64,000 nucleotides of DNA from Alkalihalobacillus sp. LMS6. GTDB lineage: Bacteria; Bacillota; Bacilli; Bacillales; Bacillaceae_D. The stretch is taken from NCBI RefSeq assembly GCF_024362765.1, contig NZ_CP093302.1, forward strand, positions 492,001 to 556,000. Direction: 5' to 3'. Shown in pieces: positions 8,223 to 16,056 of the stretch (its first letter is position 1; each line of letters starts with the position of its first letter). Below the pieces are notes generated by a model. That model had not been told where the DNA came from. It saw nothing but the letters and a program-made list of their open reading frames with translations, and ran no database searches. The position numbers and the translations under genes were made by a program.

Positions 8223-9503
8223 ATGATGCATTGGTTAGAAAAGCACGTCATTCCAGTTGCAGGCAGAATTGGTGCACAGCGCCACCTTGTTGCCATTCGT
8301 GATGGGTTTGTTAGTGTCATTCCGTTAATTATTATTGGTTCGTTTGCTATTTTACTTAACAATTTTCCACTGCCTTCGATTGAAGGCTATCAAGGGTTTA
8401 TGATGGGTATTTTTGGTGAAAACTTCACCATGTTTGGCGGAAATATTTGGGACGCCTCGTACGCGATACTGGCTCTCTTAGTCACCATGTCGATTTCCTA
8501 TCATCTTGCTCGATCGTATGGGGTCGATGGATTAGCAACTGCTATTTTATCTGTTTCAACCTTTGTGATGTTGTCCCCTTTTACAGAAGATTGGGGCTTA
8601 TCTCTCGCATGGACGGGTTCGCAAGGTTTATTCGTTGCACTATTTAATGCGATCATTATTACGGAATTATTCCGTGTCTTAGTGAACTCTCGCTTCACAA
8701 TTAAAATGCCTCAAGGTGTTCCTGAAGGGGTAACAAAATCATTTCGGTCTTTAATTCCGTTTTTACTCATATTAATCGGACTAAGTTTGTTCCAAATGTT
8801 TATGGCGCTCGTCATGAATACGAGTGTGCATGAACTGGTATTCCAGTGGATTCAAACACCATTACTAAGCTTATCGAATTCGTTACCTGCGGCTTTAATC
8901 GTTGTGTTTCTTAATCATTTTCTCTGGTTCTTTGGTCTTCATGGAACGAATATCATGTCGCCGATTATGGAAGGTGTATACTTAACAGCAAGTGTAACAA
9001 ATACGGAGCTTGTTCAAGCTGGAGCGAGTATTTTTGGAGATGAATTAGCAATTGTTACAAAAGCATTCTTTGATGCGTACGTCTTTATGGGCGGTTCAGG
9101 AACAACTCTTGCGTTAATTGCCGCCATTTTTATCGTTGCCAAAACGTCTCATTATCGCACAGTCGGAAAATTAGGAGCGCCGGGTGCGGCGTTTAACATT
9201 AATGAGCCGATCATGTTCGGGGTGCCAATCGTGTTAAACGCATCGTTGTTCATTCCGTTTCTTTTATCACCAATTCTCTTAACGATTATTTCGTACTTTG
9301 CAATTTCGTTAGGGTTTGTGGCAAAGACAGCAGTCGCAATTCCGTGGACGACACCACCAATTATTAGTGGCTTTCTTGTATCAGGTCACTGGTCAGGCGT
9401 CATTTTGCAGCTCTTTAACTTAGCGCTGGCCACGCTCATTTATATTCCATTTATAAAAATATCGGAGCGTGCACAAGAAAAGATCGAAAAGGAAAACACA
9501 TAG
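8223..9503 (+). CDS. PTS lactose/cellobiose/chitobiose-family IIC permease
   Basis: A 426-aa membrane protein with about ten spans. It starts 15 bases after the GH4 stop behind AAAGGGGGAA. The sequence HFLWFFGLHGTNIMSPIME and the NINEPIMFGVPIVLN block are diagnostic of the IIC(Lac/Cel) family; the second holds substrate-binding Asn and Glu. It imports the disaccharide while IIB phosphorylates it. The order GH4-IIC-IIA-IIB differs from the licBCAH and chbBCARFG orders. Confidence 0.93.
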   Translation: MMHWLEKHVIPVAGRIGAQRHLVAIRDGFVSVIPLIIIGSFAILLNNFPLPSIEGYQGFMMGIFGENFTMFGGNIWDASYAILALLVTMSISYHLARSYGVDGLATAILSVSTFVMLSPFTEDWGLSLAWTGSQGLFVALFNAIIITELFRVLVNSRFTIKMPQGVPEGVTKSFRSLIPFLLILIGLSLFQMFMALVMNTSVHELVFQWIQTPLLSLSNSLPAALIVVFLNHFLWFFGLHGTNIMSPIMEGVYLTASVTNTELVQAGASIFGDELAIVTKAFFDAYVFMGGSGTTLALIAAIFIVAKTSHYRTVGKLGAPGAAFNINEPIMFGVPIVLNASLFIPFLLSPILLTIISYFAISLGFVAKTAVAIPWTTPPIISGFLVSGHWSGVILQLFNLALATLIYIPFIKISERAQEKIEKENT

Positions 9504-9518
9504 ATAAGGAGTGCGGTT

Positions 9519-9839
9519 ATGACAAAAACCCTTGAAGAAATCTCATTTACACTTATTCTCCATTCAGGCAACGCTCGCTCCTTTGCGATGGAAGCGATTC
9601 AAGCAGCAAAGACTGGCGCTTTTGAACAAGCGGCGGAAAAACTAAAAGAAGCAGATGCAGCGTTTGTCACAGCTCACCATGGTCAGACGGAATTACTGCA
9701 ACAAGAAGCACAAGGGAACGGGGTTACACCTTCCATTCTGCTCATTCATGCGCAAGATCACTTAATGACATCAATGACAGTGAAAGAAATGGCTGTTGAA
9801 ATGGTCGAACTCTATCAACGTTTACCAAAAGGAGTGTAG
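9519..9839 (+). CDS. PTS lactose/cellobiose/chitobiose-family IIA
   Basis: A 106-aa cytoplasmic phosphocarrier, typical length for the family. The block IHAQDHLMTSMTVKEMA holds the phosphorylated His (His77) and the metal-binding Asp80. An upstream His pair (TAHHGQTELLQ) is also conserved in the family. It accepts phosphate from HPr and passes it to IIB, encoded three bases downstream. It starts 15 bases after IIC behind AAGGAG. Confidence 0.93.
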   Translation: MTKTLEEISFTLILHSGNARSFAMEAIQAAKTGAFEQAAEKLKEADAAFVTAHHGQTELLQQEAQGNGVTPSILLIHAQDHLMTSMTVKEMAVEMVELYQRLPKGV

Positions 9840-9842
9840 CAA

Positions 9843-10151
9843 ATGAATATTTTATTAGTTTGTTCAGCGGGCATGTCAACAAGTATGCTTGTCTCAAAAA
9901 TGAGAGAAGCAGCAGAATCAAAAGGCGTAACATGCCAGATTGATGCGGTTTCTGCTTCGCACTTAGAAGATTACTTGGAGAAAACCGATGTCATTTTAAT
10001 TGGTCCGCAAGTACGTTATATGCAAGCGCAAGTGACAAAACAAGCAGAGCCACACGGCATCAAAGTGGATCTCATTAATCAAATGGATTATGGCATGATG
10101 AAGGGTGAAAATGTTCTAAACCAAGCTATGAATTTAGCAGATGTGATGTGA
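9843..10151 (+). CDS. PTS lactose/cellobiose/chitobiose-family IIB
   Basis: A 102-aa protein beginning MNILLVCSAGMSTSML, with the phospho-cysteine at Cys7 in the P-loop-like motif CSAGMSTS. IGPQVRYM is the second family block. It transfers phosphate from IIA to the incoming disaccharide at IIC. Last gene of the operon; a terminator follows at 10162. Confidence 0.93.
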   Translation: MNILLVCSAGMSTSMLVSKMREAAESKGVTCQIDAVSASHLEDYLEKTDVILIGPQVRYMQAQVTKQAEPHGIKVDLINQMDYGMMKGENVLNQAMNLADVM

Positions 10152-10161
10152 AAAGAAGGGG

Positions 10162-10194
10162 AAGAGTATAGGCGAATACCTGTACTCTTTTTCT
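10162..10194 (+). terminator. Terminator of the GH4/PTS operon
   Basis: AGAGTATAGG pairs imperfectly with CCTGTACTCT around a short loop, followed by a T run. Confidence 0.75.
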
Positions 10195-10257
10195 GTTCTA
10201 CTATTTCGACAGTTTAAGGGTATAATAGAAGAAACGACTTTTGAGGAGGAAATCTTA

Positions 10258-10362
10258 GTGGAAACGATTCTATTGCTTGTTGCAAGTGTTTTTTGTTGTC
10301 TAGCGGTTGGATTTAGCCAAAAAGACCGTAAAGGAAAGGGAAAAGATCTTTACGAGGAATAA
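10258..10362 (+). CDS. 34-aa single-span membrane peptide
   Basis: GTG 10258 follows the strong site GAGGAGG. The product begins METILLLVASVFCCLAVGFS, one hydrophobic span with two Cys, and ends with a charged tail (KDRKGKGKDLYEE). A TATAAT lies about 30 bases upstream. The span, ribosome site and stop make it a credible small protein. Function unknown. Confidence 0.55.
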   Translation: METILLLVASVFCCLAVGFSQKDRKGKGKDLYEE

Positions 10363-10383
10363 TAGAAAGCAGAGGATAGAAAC

Positions 10384-10791
10384 ATGGACTATAAAGTAGT
10401 ATTTGAACCACCTACCCCGAAGGCGTATAACGAGTTAAGGCTTGAAGGCGGCATAAGCGGGAAGTCATTAGAAGCTGCCGAAGTGGGGTTGAAAAACTCC
10501 TTGTTTGCGGTTAGTTTGTACGATCAAGATGTGCTTATAGGGATGGGCCGCGTGATCGGTGATGGAGGCGCCTTTTTTCAAGTGGTCGATATAGTGGTGA
10601 AACCAAGCTACCAAGGCAAAGGGTTAGGGAAAGTCATTATGGAAGAAATTACGACATACCTTGACCGTCATACATACCCAGGGTCATATGTTAGCTTGAT
10701 TGCGGATGGAGACGCTGATCATTTATATAAAAAGTTTTCGTTCAACTATACAGCGCCACGGTCACAAGGGGTGTACCGAAAGTATGAGTAG
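10384..10791 (+). CDS. GNAT family N-acetyltransferase
   Basis: A 135-aa protein, standard for a stand-alone GNAT domain. The acetyl-CoA motif is visible as VVKPSYQGKGLGKVIMEEI (Q/RxxGxG/A), preceded by the beta-strand block GMGRVIGDGGAFFQVVDI and followed by the C-terminal block LIADGDADHLYKKFSF. It transfers acetyl from acetyl-CoA to an amine; the substrate cannot be read from sequence. It starts 21 bases after the 34-aa peptide and may share its transcript. Confidence 0.88.
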   Translation: MDYKVVFEPPTPKAYNELRLEGGISGKSLEAAEVGLKNSLFAVSLYDQDVLIGMGRVIGDGGAFFQVVDIVVKPSYQGKGLGKVIMEEITTYLDRHTYPGSYVSLIADGDADHLYKKFSFNYTAPRSQGVYRKYE

Positions 10792-10899
10792 GGAACGATA
10801 GTAGTTCTTGCCAAGTAGCCATCGGACGTTTCCAGAAGAAACATCAAGGGTAACAATTACATATAGGTATCAATCACAATTTGAGGGAGGATATCTATC

Positions 10900-11067
10900 A
10901 TGAATCGCTTTGAGCGCGAACTGTTTCGTCGGGAGTTGTCTTTCCTCAAATCGTTGAGGAAAAAGATGACCGATCATGAAGCGCGCTTTGCTAACATGAT
11001 TGATGATCAAATCGATCACCTAGAAGCGATCCTTCATGAAGAAACAGAAAATGCATTTACAGATTAG
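10900..11067 (+). CDS. 55-aa charged helical protein
   Basis: ATG 10900 follows GAGGGAGG. The product is highly charged and helical (MNRFERELFRRELSFLKSLR, then HEARFANMIDDQIDHLEAIL), with a heptad-like pattern suggesting a small coiled coil or a dimeric binding protein. No family recognised. A hairpin AGGATAGG/CCTATCCT lies just after the stop, and a full terminator at 11171. Confidence 0.6.
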   Translation: MNRFERELFRRELSFLKSLRKKMTDHEARFANMIDDQIDHLEAILHEETENAFTD

Positions 11068-11170
11068 TTTTACAGGATAGGGTCTTCCTATCCTACATAT
11101 CAAAACGGCGAGGTCTTCCTCAAAGTGATTGATAACACTAATCAAATGCACGCTCAGATTCAGAGAGGAG

Positions 11171-11199
11171 GCACATGCTTTAAAGCATGTGCTTTTTTT
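11171..11199 (+). terminator. Rho-independent terminator
   Basis: GCACATGCTTTAAAGCATGTGC is a perfect 22-base dyad followed by seven T. Confidence 0.9.
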
Positions 11200-11212
11200 C
11201 TTTGGAAATGGC

Positions 11213-11240
11213 AAAAAGACCGTAGCCATGTACGGTCTTA
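11213..11240 (-). terminator. Terminator of the 66-aa membrane protein gene
   Basis: On the minus strand AAGACCGTAC pairs with GTACGGTCTT (imperfect loop) followed by TTTTG; it overlaps the gene's stop codon. Confidence 0.7.
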
Positions 11241-11438
11241 ATTCCAAGTGAACAGAGCATGAAGGGTGAGAAGATTTCCTTCAACCAAGTCATAAAGAAA
11301 GAGGAAAGTGAAAAGGGCGATAAGAATAAAGGAACCAATAAGCATTTGTCGAACAAGATATTTCCACGTCTTTACGATTGGTGCACCAAAACATGCTAAA
11401 GCAACAAGCATCGAAAATAATAGCGCAACATCCGCCAT
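11238..11438 (-). CDS. Small two-span membrane protein
   Basis: A 66-aa protein with two hydrophobic spans (about residues 4-20 and 32-50) separated by a basic turn (KTWKYLVRQ). AGAGGTGG lies before the ATG at 11438. Stand-alone, with its own overlapping terminator. No family recognised. Confidence 0.65.
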   Translation of the reverse strand: MADVALLFSMLVALACFGAPIVKTWKYLVRQMLIGSFILIALFTFLFLYDLVEGNLLTLHALFTWN

Positions 11439-11653
11439 TCATAACCACCTCTAGATGTCCTATTCTTTCCTGTTGGCAAGCTTTCTATACTAGTCTATGC
11501 AACTCGCTCTGCTTGTTTCATAAGAAAAGAAGCATTTTTATTAGAAAAGCGTGAAGTAACATGGGTGTTTGGTGAGAAAAATAGTTGTTCATTTTACAAA
11601 GTATGAACCATAATGATTAAAAAGAATGTGAAAAATTAGTTGCAGAGAAGGAA

Positions 11654-11884
11654 GTGAGTAGGATTAATCGTTACGTAATCCCACAGATGTATATACTGTT
11701 CGGATTTGTGATTGTTCTTCAGCTGGATGGACTGTATAACCCTAGCTTAGCTGAATTTGCCAAATATGTTGCTGCTATTCTATTAATTGTAGGGATGATT
11801 TGGTTATTAACGCTAGTAGTGAAAGATTTTCTACGTGCGTTTGATGATCCTATGAATAAAAAGAGAGAAGAAGAAAAGAAGTAA
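11654..11884 (+). CDS. Small two-span membrane protein
   Basis: A 76-aa protein with two spans (about residues 9-25 and 37-56) and a very charged C-terminus (KKREEEKK). GTG 11654 is used, but its GAAGGAA site is unusually close, so the true start may be slightly downstream. Terminator at 11883-11909. No family recognised. Confidence 0.55.
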   Translation: MSRINRYVIPQMYILFGFVIVLQLDGLYNPSLAEFAKYVAAILLIVGMIWLLTLVVKDFLRAFDDPMNKKREEEKK

Positions 11885-11909
11885 GTCGCTCTTGAGCGGC
11901 TTTTTTTGC
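11883..11909 (+). terminator. Rho-independent terminator
   Basis: GTCGCTC pairs with GAGCGGC around two bases, followed by seven T. Confidence 0.8.
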
Positions 11910-12093
11910 TTAAGCAAGTTGCTAAAAGGTTTACAAAGGATCTAGTCGAATAGTGTCAGAATAAGGAGGAGAAGAATGGATTGAATTGGTATGTGGGCTA
12001 ATAAAATGAGTGTAACGAGTTTTGGATGACGTGTGTTATACTGTCACCAAAAGAAACGGCCGAACCATAAACACGTATAGAAGGAGGCTTCAT

Positions 12094-12525
12094 ATGGATA
12101 CAGAATTGAGAGAGATTTTAGTCGGAATTAGTGGCGATATTAAAGGGATGCGTACGGAACTAAATGAAAAAATTGATAAGCTCGACCTAAGATTAACAAA
12201 CCTGGAGTCTAAAGTCGAAAAAGTGGAAGAACGCCTAGATCAACTCGAAGAACGATTCGATAATCTAGAGGTACGCTTTGATAACCTAGAGGAACGCTTT
12301 GATAATCTTGAGGCACGCTTTGATAACCTAGAGGAACGCTTTGACAATTTTGAAACCCGCTTTACAAAACAGGAAGAAGAATTGGCTGCTATACGAGAGG
12401 AAATAGCTGGAATTGATCAAATCAAGCATGGCCACCTTGTATTGAATCAAAAGATTTTTGATGTAGAAACCTGGAAGCTTGCAATGGAACAACGTCTAGA
12501 AAAGCTTGAGGCGAAAATGGGATGA
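12094..12525 (+). CDS. Coiled-coil protein with heptad repeats
   Basis: A 143-aa protein; ATG 12094 follows AGAAGGAGG, preferred to the earlier in-frame start at 12022. Residues about 20-95 are a continuous coiled coil built from near-identical heptads of the form LEERFDN. The rest (KQEEELAAIREEIAGIDQ, then EQRLEKLEAKM) is also helical. No signal peptide or membrane span, so probably cytoplasmic. The repeated block is encoded by 21-bp tandem repeats and may vary in copy number. Function unknown; a scaffold or spacer role is a guess. Confidence 0.75.
   Translation: MDTELREILVGISGDIKGMRTELNEKIDKLDLRLTNLESKVEKVEERLDQLEERFDNLEVRFDNLEERFDNLEARFDNLEERFDNFETRFTKQEEELAAIREEIAGIDQIKHGHLVLNQKIFDVETWKLAMEQRLEKLEAKMG
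12238..12363 (+). repeat. Six tandem 21-bp repeats inside the coiled-coil gene
   Basis: Units start at 12238, 12259, 12280, 12301, 12322 and 12343, each of the form GAtAAyCTaGAGGnACGCTTt and encoding one heptad. The middle four differ at only a few bases, so unequal crossing-over or slippage is likely. Confidence 0.85.
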
Positions 12526-12579
12526 TGAAGCACAAAGAGCGACCCATAACTGGCATCGCTCTCTCGTATGTACACGTTA

Positions 12580-12864
12580 TTAATTATTTTTTCCTGCTTC
12601 AATCATTAAGAAAATGGCCGCTAAAATGTGCATAATCATGCCCACGCCAGGAATCCATCCTAAAGCAGATGCGAGAATGCCTAAGATGTGACCGGTTTTA
12701 CTACGTTCCTCTTTGGCTGCAAAAACTAAGCCTATGATGTGTAACACCAGCATGATTGCAAGTGGTGCCCAATACAGAGATAGGATGATGGCTCCGCCTA
12801 AAATCGGGATACCTAATAACGCTTCTAACCCACCGAACGTCCACTTCATGACTCTACTTGGCAA
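12580..12864 (-). CDS. Small membrane protein, paralogue 1 of 3
   Basis: A 94-aa protein with three or so spans (GIPILGGAIILSLYWAPLA, MLVLHIIGLVFA, GHILGILASALGW and following). It starts at TTG 12864 after AAGGGGGAG. Paralogues lie at 40522-40815 and 59204-59488 and share LHIIG, a TGHILGI block and HILAA...EAG. All three stand alone. The conserved amphipathic layout points to a small integral membrane protein of unknown role. Confidence 0.75.
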   Translation of the reverse strand: MPSRVMKWTFGGLEALLGIPILGGAIILSLYWAPLAIMLVLHIIGLVFAAKEERSKTGHILGILASALGWIPGVGMIMHILAAIFLMIEAGKNN

Positions 12865-12992
12865 ATGATCTCCCCCTTGTTCATAAACAGTACTTTTGAC
12901 CCCTCACTAATGTATATTGGGAAACCAGTAATTATGACTAGAATCATGAAACTATTGTCTAAATTCCTATTCATGATAAAGGTATGACCTTA

Positions 12993-13092
12993 TTGGCGAC
13001 GACTCCTATGGGAACAGCACGTGTCCGAAGACAATGAAGCCAGATTTTGAGCGTAATGGCTGAGGCCGTGCCCATGGAAAGCGTTCGCCAAT
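12993..13092. repeat. REP-like interspersed palindromic element
   Basis: A roughly 100-base non-coding block with imperfect terminal inverted repeats: TTGGCGACGACTCCTATGGG at one end and CCCATGGAAAGCGTTCGCCA at the other, with GAGGCCGTGCCC inside. GGGAACAGC and CCATGGAAAGCG segments of this kind recur in many Bacillaceae chromosomes as intergenic elements (recollection, not checked). Only one copy is in this window. The rest of the 12865-13116 gap shows nothing else. Confidence 0.55.
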
Positions 13093-13116
13093 TCTAGACC
13101 TTTTTATCGTAGTCTA

Positions 13117-13575
13117 TCAATGATGAGAATGATCGTTTGTATAAGGTTGATTATTCCCATTAATCAAACGCTCTGCTTCTTCAGGCGTAAGCTTTCCAAC
13201 CGCAAATCGTTTCGTCGGCATAGCAAATAAATCGCCTACTTGCGTGAGCGCTTTTGCGAAATAGAGCCCTTCTTGTGTGAAGTCAACGTCGACTGCATAA
13301 ACCCCATTTCCTTCAGGTGTTGCGGTTACGTATTCATGTTGTTCATGATTGTTTGACCATACTTCAAAGCGAACGAGTTCAGCATCTGACACATCTTCTC
13401 CACCTTGTGATACATAGGCAAAGATGGTCTGTCGGCCTCCTTCTGAAACCGAATCAGGTAATTCTACTCGGACTTCAATCGCCTTAAAATCGGTATAATC
13501 TTCATGATTATTACTATTCACTGAACAAGCAGACAAGAAGAGAGCGAGTGTCATTACAAAAATGAGATAGCGCAT
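13117..13575 (-). CDS. YtkA-like lipoprotein
   Basis: A 152-aa lipoprotein: lipobox LFLSACS with lipid-modified Cys17. Residues about 30-125 form an immunoglobulin-like beta-sandwich resembling the YtkA domain (IEVRVELPDSVSEGGRQTIF, then GVYAVDVDFTQEGLY). The end is His-rich (NDHSHH), a possible metal-binding tail. It follows the PepSY membrane protein by 12 bases and is clearly in its operon, suggesting a shared role at the outer face of the membrane in metal handling or redox chemistry. Confidence 0.75.
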   Translation of the reverse strand: MRYLIFVMTLALFLSACSVNSNNHEDYTDFKAIEVRVELPDSVSEGGRQTIFAYVSQGGEDVSDAELVRFEVWSNNHEQHEYVTATPEGNGVYAVDVDFTQEGLYFAKALTQVGDLFAMPTKRFAVGKLTPEEAERLINGNNQPYTNDHSHH

Positions 13576-13587
13576 GGTATTGACCTC

Positions 13588-14946
13588 CTATGCATGGAAG
13601 AACGTCTTCAGCCGCTCTATTTTTTGAATGAGAAAGAAATCAATCAAGAATACAATAACAAGCGAGACAGCTACTAATGGAAAAATAAGCGCAAATACAG
13701 CGAGTATGGCGATTAAAATCCGACTTTGACGTATTGAAATGGCTTTCGGCGCACCGATGTGGCCGTCTGGTTTGCGACGCCTCCACATAATGAACCCAGA
13801 CACGATGATCCCGATTAAACCAATGCAAATCACAAGTCCAAACAGTTGATTAAGCAAGCCGAATTCTAGCCCCTTATGAATGGTTATGCCTGTTGCCATT
13901 AATTTCCCAATTGCCCCGTAATCGTCATAGCGATAATCAGCCAGGATGGCACCTGTATATTGATCGATGTACATCGTCGCTTCATCCTTAGCTTGATCAG
14001 GGAAAGCCGACAGGGTAAATGACCCCGTTTCACTTCTTGGAAAATAAACCGTATAGCTCGGGTGCAAATCCTGATGAAGACCGGTTGTAACCACATCATC
14101 AATGGAAACTTGTTCGTAGCCTTGCGCATGACCAGATAGAGGTGCAGGTAATTTTTGCGCTGCCCAAGCCGATTCCGCTACATCTTCCGTTAATGACTCA
14201 GGAGCTTCACCGACCCAAATGGAGGGCGGATAGCCTTGACCTGTACTGGTTGCTAGATGCTGTACCCCATTTCCCCAAAACCCTGTCCATAACATACCAG
14301 TCAAAACAAAGAAAGTAATGCCAATTGATAGCCATGCTGCAGGAACCGCATGTAAATCGCGAACTAAGACGCGTTTGCCTTTGCGAAATCTTGGTAGCCA
14401 AACGCCGTATACTTTCGGTTTCGCACGACGTGGCCACCATAAATACAACCCGCTTGCCATCAAGATAAGCGTCCATGATGCGGCGAGTTCGACAACGCGG
14501 TCACCAAATGTCCCGAGCATCAACTCCCCATGAAGCTCTATTAACCGTTCCATGATACGGTTTTGATCAAGAAGAACGCCTAAATGACCTCCAGTATATG
14601 GATTCATAAAGACTGTACCGGTTGATCCATCTTGAAATGTTGCCCCAATTCCAACGGACGACGTTGGATCGTCACTCGGGGAATATGAGGTGACGGTTTC
14701 AATGTTTTCGTAGGCTTGATTGGCATTGGCAATTAACACACTAGGCGCAACTGTAATGCCATTTGGATTAGGCGTCACATCGTAATAATCGCTGTACAAC
14801 GCCGCTTCAATATTGCCTTTGAACAAATAGACCCCACCCGTAACTGCTAACATAAGCAAAATTGGTGCAATGATGAGACCCGCGTAGAAATGCCATCGCC
14901 AAACCGTCCCATAACGCTTCGACGACCGAGACGTACCTGTTTTCAC
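13588..14946 (-). CDS. PepSY-associated membrane protein
   Basis: A 452-aa protein beginning at GTG 14946 behind GAGGAGTGACAG. Spans occur at about residues 18-40, 145-170, 200-225, 350-380 and 405-440, with an extracellular PepSY region (VAPSVLIANANQAYENIE). WRWHFYAGLI, IELHGELMLG, RDLHAVPAAW and IHKGLEFG carry conserved His residues, as in the PiuB/FpvG-like iron-regulated PepSY_TM family implicated in reduction or uptake of iron complexes. A palindrome upstream suggests metal- or MarR-type regulation. Substrate unknown. Confidence 0.82.
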   Translation of the reverse strand: MKTGTSRSSKRYGTVWRWHFYAGLIIAPILLMLAVTGGVYLFKGNIEAALYSDYYDVTPNPNGITVAPSVLIANANQAYENIETVTSYSPSDDPTSSVGIGATFQDGSTGTVFMNPYTGGHLGVLLDQNRIMERLIELHGELMLGTFGDRVVELAASWTLILMASGLYLWWPRRAKPKVYGVWLPRFRKGKRVLVRDLHAVPAAWLSIGITFFVLTGMLWTGFWGNGVQHLATSTGQGYPPSIWVGEAPESLTEDVAESAWAAQKLPAPLSGHAQGYEQVSIDDVVTTGLHQDLHPSYTVYFPRSETGSFTLSAFPDQAKDEATMYIDQYTGAILADYRYDDYGAIGKLMATGITIHKGLEFGLLNQLFGLVICIGLIGIIVSGFIMWRRRKPDGHIGAPKAISIRQSRILIAILAVFALIFPLVAVSLVIVFLIDFFLIQKIERLKTFFHA

Positions 14947-14980
14947 CTGTCACTCCTCATTTCGATTATAATGATATAAT

Positions 14981-14995
14981 GTTAGTTGAACTAAC
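14981..14995. promoter_or_regulatory. Palindromic operator candidate upstream of the PepSY operon
   Basis: TTAGTTGAACTAA at 14982-14994 is a perfect dyad around one base. On the minus strand it overlaps a poor -35 that lies 18 bases before a TATAAT, so it is placed like a repressor site. The pattern suits a MarR-family protein; AdcR/ZitR-type is an untested option. Confidence 0.5.
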
Positions 14996-15053
14996 TATAC
15001 AGCAATGATATCTAAATAATGTGAAAAATTTGTGTGGTTAGGTTGGGAAATAG

Positions 15054-15083
15054 AAAAAAGCTCCCTAAATCATTTAGGAGCTT
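15054..15083 (-). terminator. Terminator of the 15074-15862 gene
   Basis: On the minus strand AAGCTCCTAAAT pairs with a T/A-rich arm ending AGGGAGCTT, followed by TTTTTC. It overlaps the end of the coding region. Confidence 0.8.
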
Positions 15084-15862
15084 GAGCGTTCAATTTCTTT
15101 CATTGCTTTTTTAAAATCGCGTTGGGTATTGGTTTGCATCGGGCTTCTGCCTTTCACGTTCTCGTAAAATCCGACTCTAGCAGCGTGGTAAAACGTTAAA
15201 CTAACGAATAAACCAACCATGAGTGCAAGCATACCGAGTGCTTGAATGAGTGCAAATAAAATTAAAAAGCCAATAAACGCAAAGCGACTTCCGCGCATCA
15301 TTTTGAAACTATGAAAGATGACCGAGAAAAAGCTCTGCTTCGGGTTTTCATACAAGATGTACATACCGTGCGCAAATCCAGTGTAAAGGTAAGTAAATGT
15401 TAGTGCCAATCCGCCTAATAAAAGAATGCCAAAAAGCGTTGAAGCGTCCATAAGCAATGAGAGCATAAAGAAGCTTACCAGCATTAACGCCAAAAACGTC
15501 AGACCCATTGTAATCATCGTCATAAACAACCCTTTATAAAGTAAGCGGGGGTTCTTAAACGCATACAAATAAGCAGAAAAAAAGCGCTTTTCACGATGTT
15601 TTAATCCATACATAAAATCAATAATTGCAAACACAATGATACTTGAAACAAACGATCCAACGGGGTTCAAAATGTCGAGTAACCCCATTCCTGTTGATAC
15701 AGTAAACGTGCTAAACGAGAAAGAACCATCGTTCCAGTGTATTTGAGCAAAGTGATGCCCGAACAGTAATAGAAGCACATAGCTCAGTCCCGTAAAGAGT
15801 ATCGCTTTTAGCCAATTTCTTCTCAGTATTCGCTGAGCCTCTTGCATTGCCTCTGATACCAT
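15074..15862 (-). CDS. Multi-span membrane protein
   Basis: A 262-aa protein starting at ATG 15862 after AAAGGGGGCA; an upstream extension has no ribosome site. Six hydrophobic spans are visible (for example LFTGLSYVLLLLFG, MGLTFLALMLVSFFMLSLL, FGILLLGGLALTFTYLYTG, FIGFLILFALIQALGMLALM). The arrangement resembles DUF975-type membrane proteins, a tentative match. A conserved F-HS-FKMMRGSR stretch between spans 4 and 5 faces the cytoplasm. Function unknown. Confidence 0.7.
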   Translation of the reverse strand: MVSEAMQEAQRILRRNWLKAILFTGLSYVLLLLFGHHFAQIHWNDGSFSFSTFTVSTGMGLLDILNPVGSFVSSIIVFAIIDFMYGLKHREKRFFSAYLYAFKNPRLLYKGLFMTMITMGLTFLALMLVSFFMLSLLMDASTLFGILLLGGLALTFTYLYTGFAHGMYILYENPKQSFFSVIFHSFKMMRGSRFAFIGFLILFALIQALGMLALMVGLFVSLTFYHAARVGFYENVKGRSPMQTNTQRDFKKAMKEIERSSS

Positions 15863-15942
15863 ACAAATGCCCCCTTTCTTTTTTTGCCTGACTAACGGTA
15901 ACACGGTTGAAGCGGTTTGTGAAGGGAAGAGACAAACGTTAA

Positions 15943-16035
15943 TCAAGAAAAGAGCGCTGTTAATATGCCTCCAATTAAAACGCCAATTGCTACGTAAATA
16001 TACCCATTTCGTTTGCTTGTTTCCTTGTCAGCCAC
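15943..16035 (-). CDS. 30-aa single-span membrane peptide
   Basis: GTG 16035 lies seven bases after AAGGAG. The product begins with a charged stretch (VADKETSKRNG) and then one span ending LIGGILTALFS. It is 80 bases upstream of the multi-span protein on the same strand and may be cotranscribed. Function unknown. Confidence 0.55.
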   Translation of the reverse strand: MADKETSKRNGYIYVAIGVLIGGILTALFS

Positions 16036-16056
16036 AATGACACTCCTTTAAGCGAT

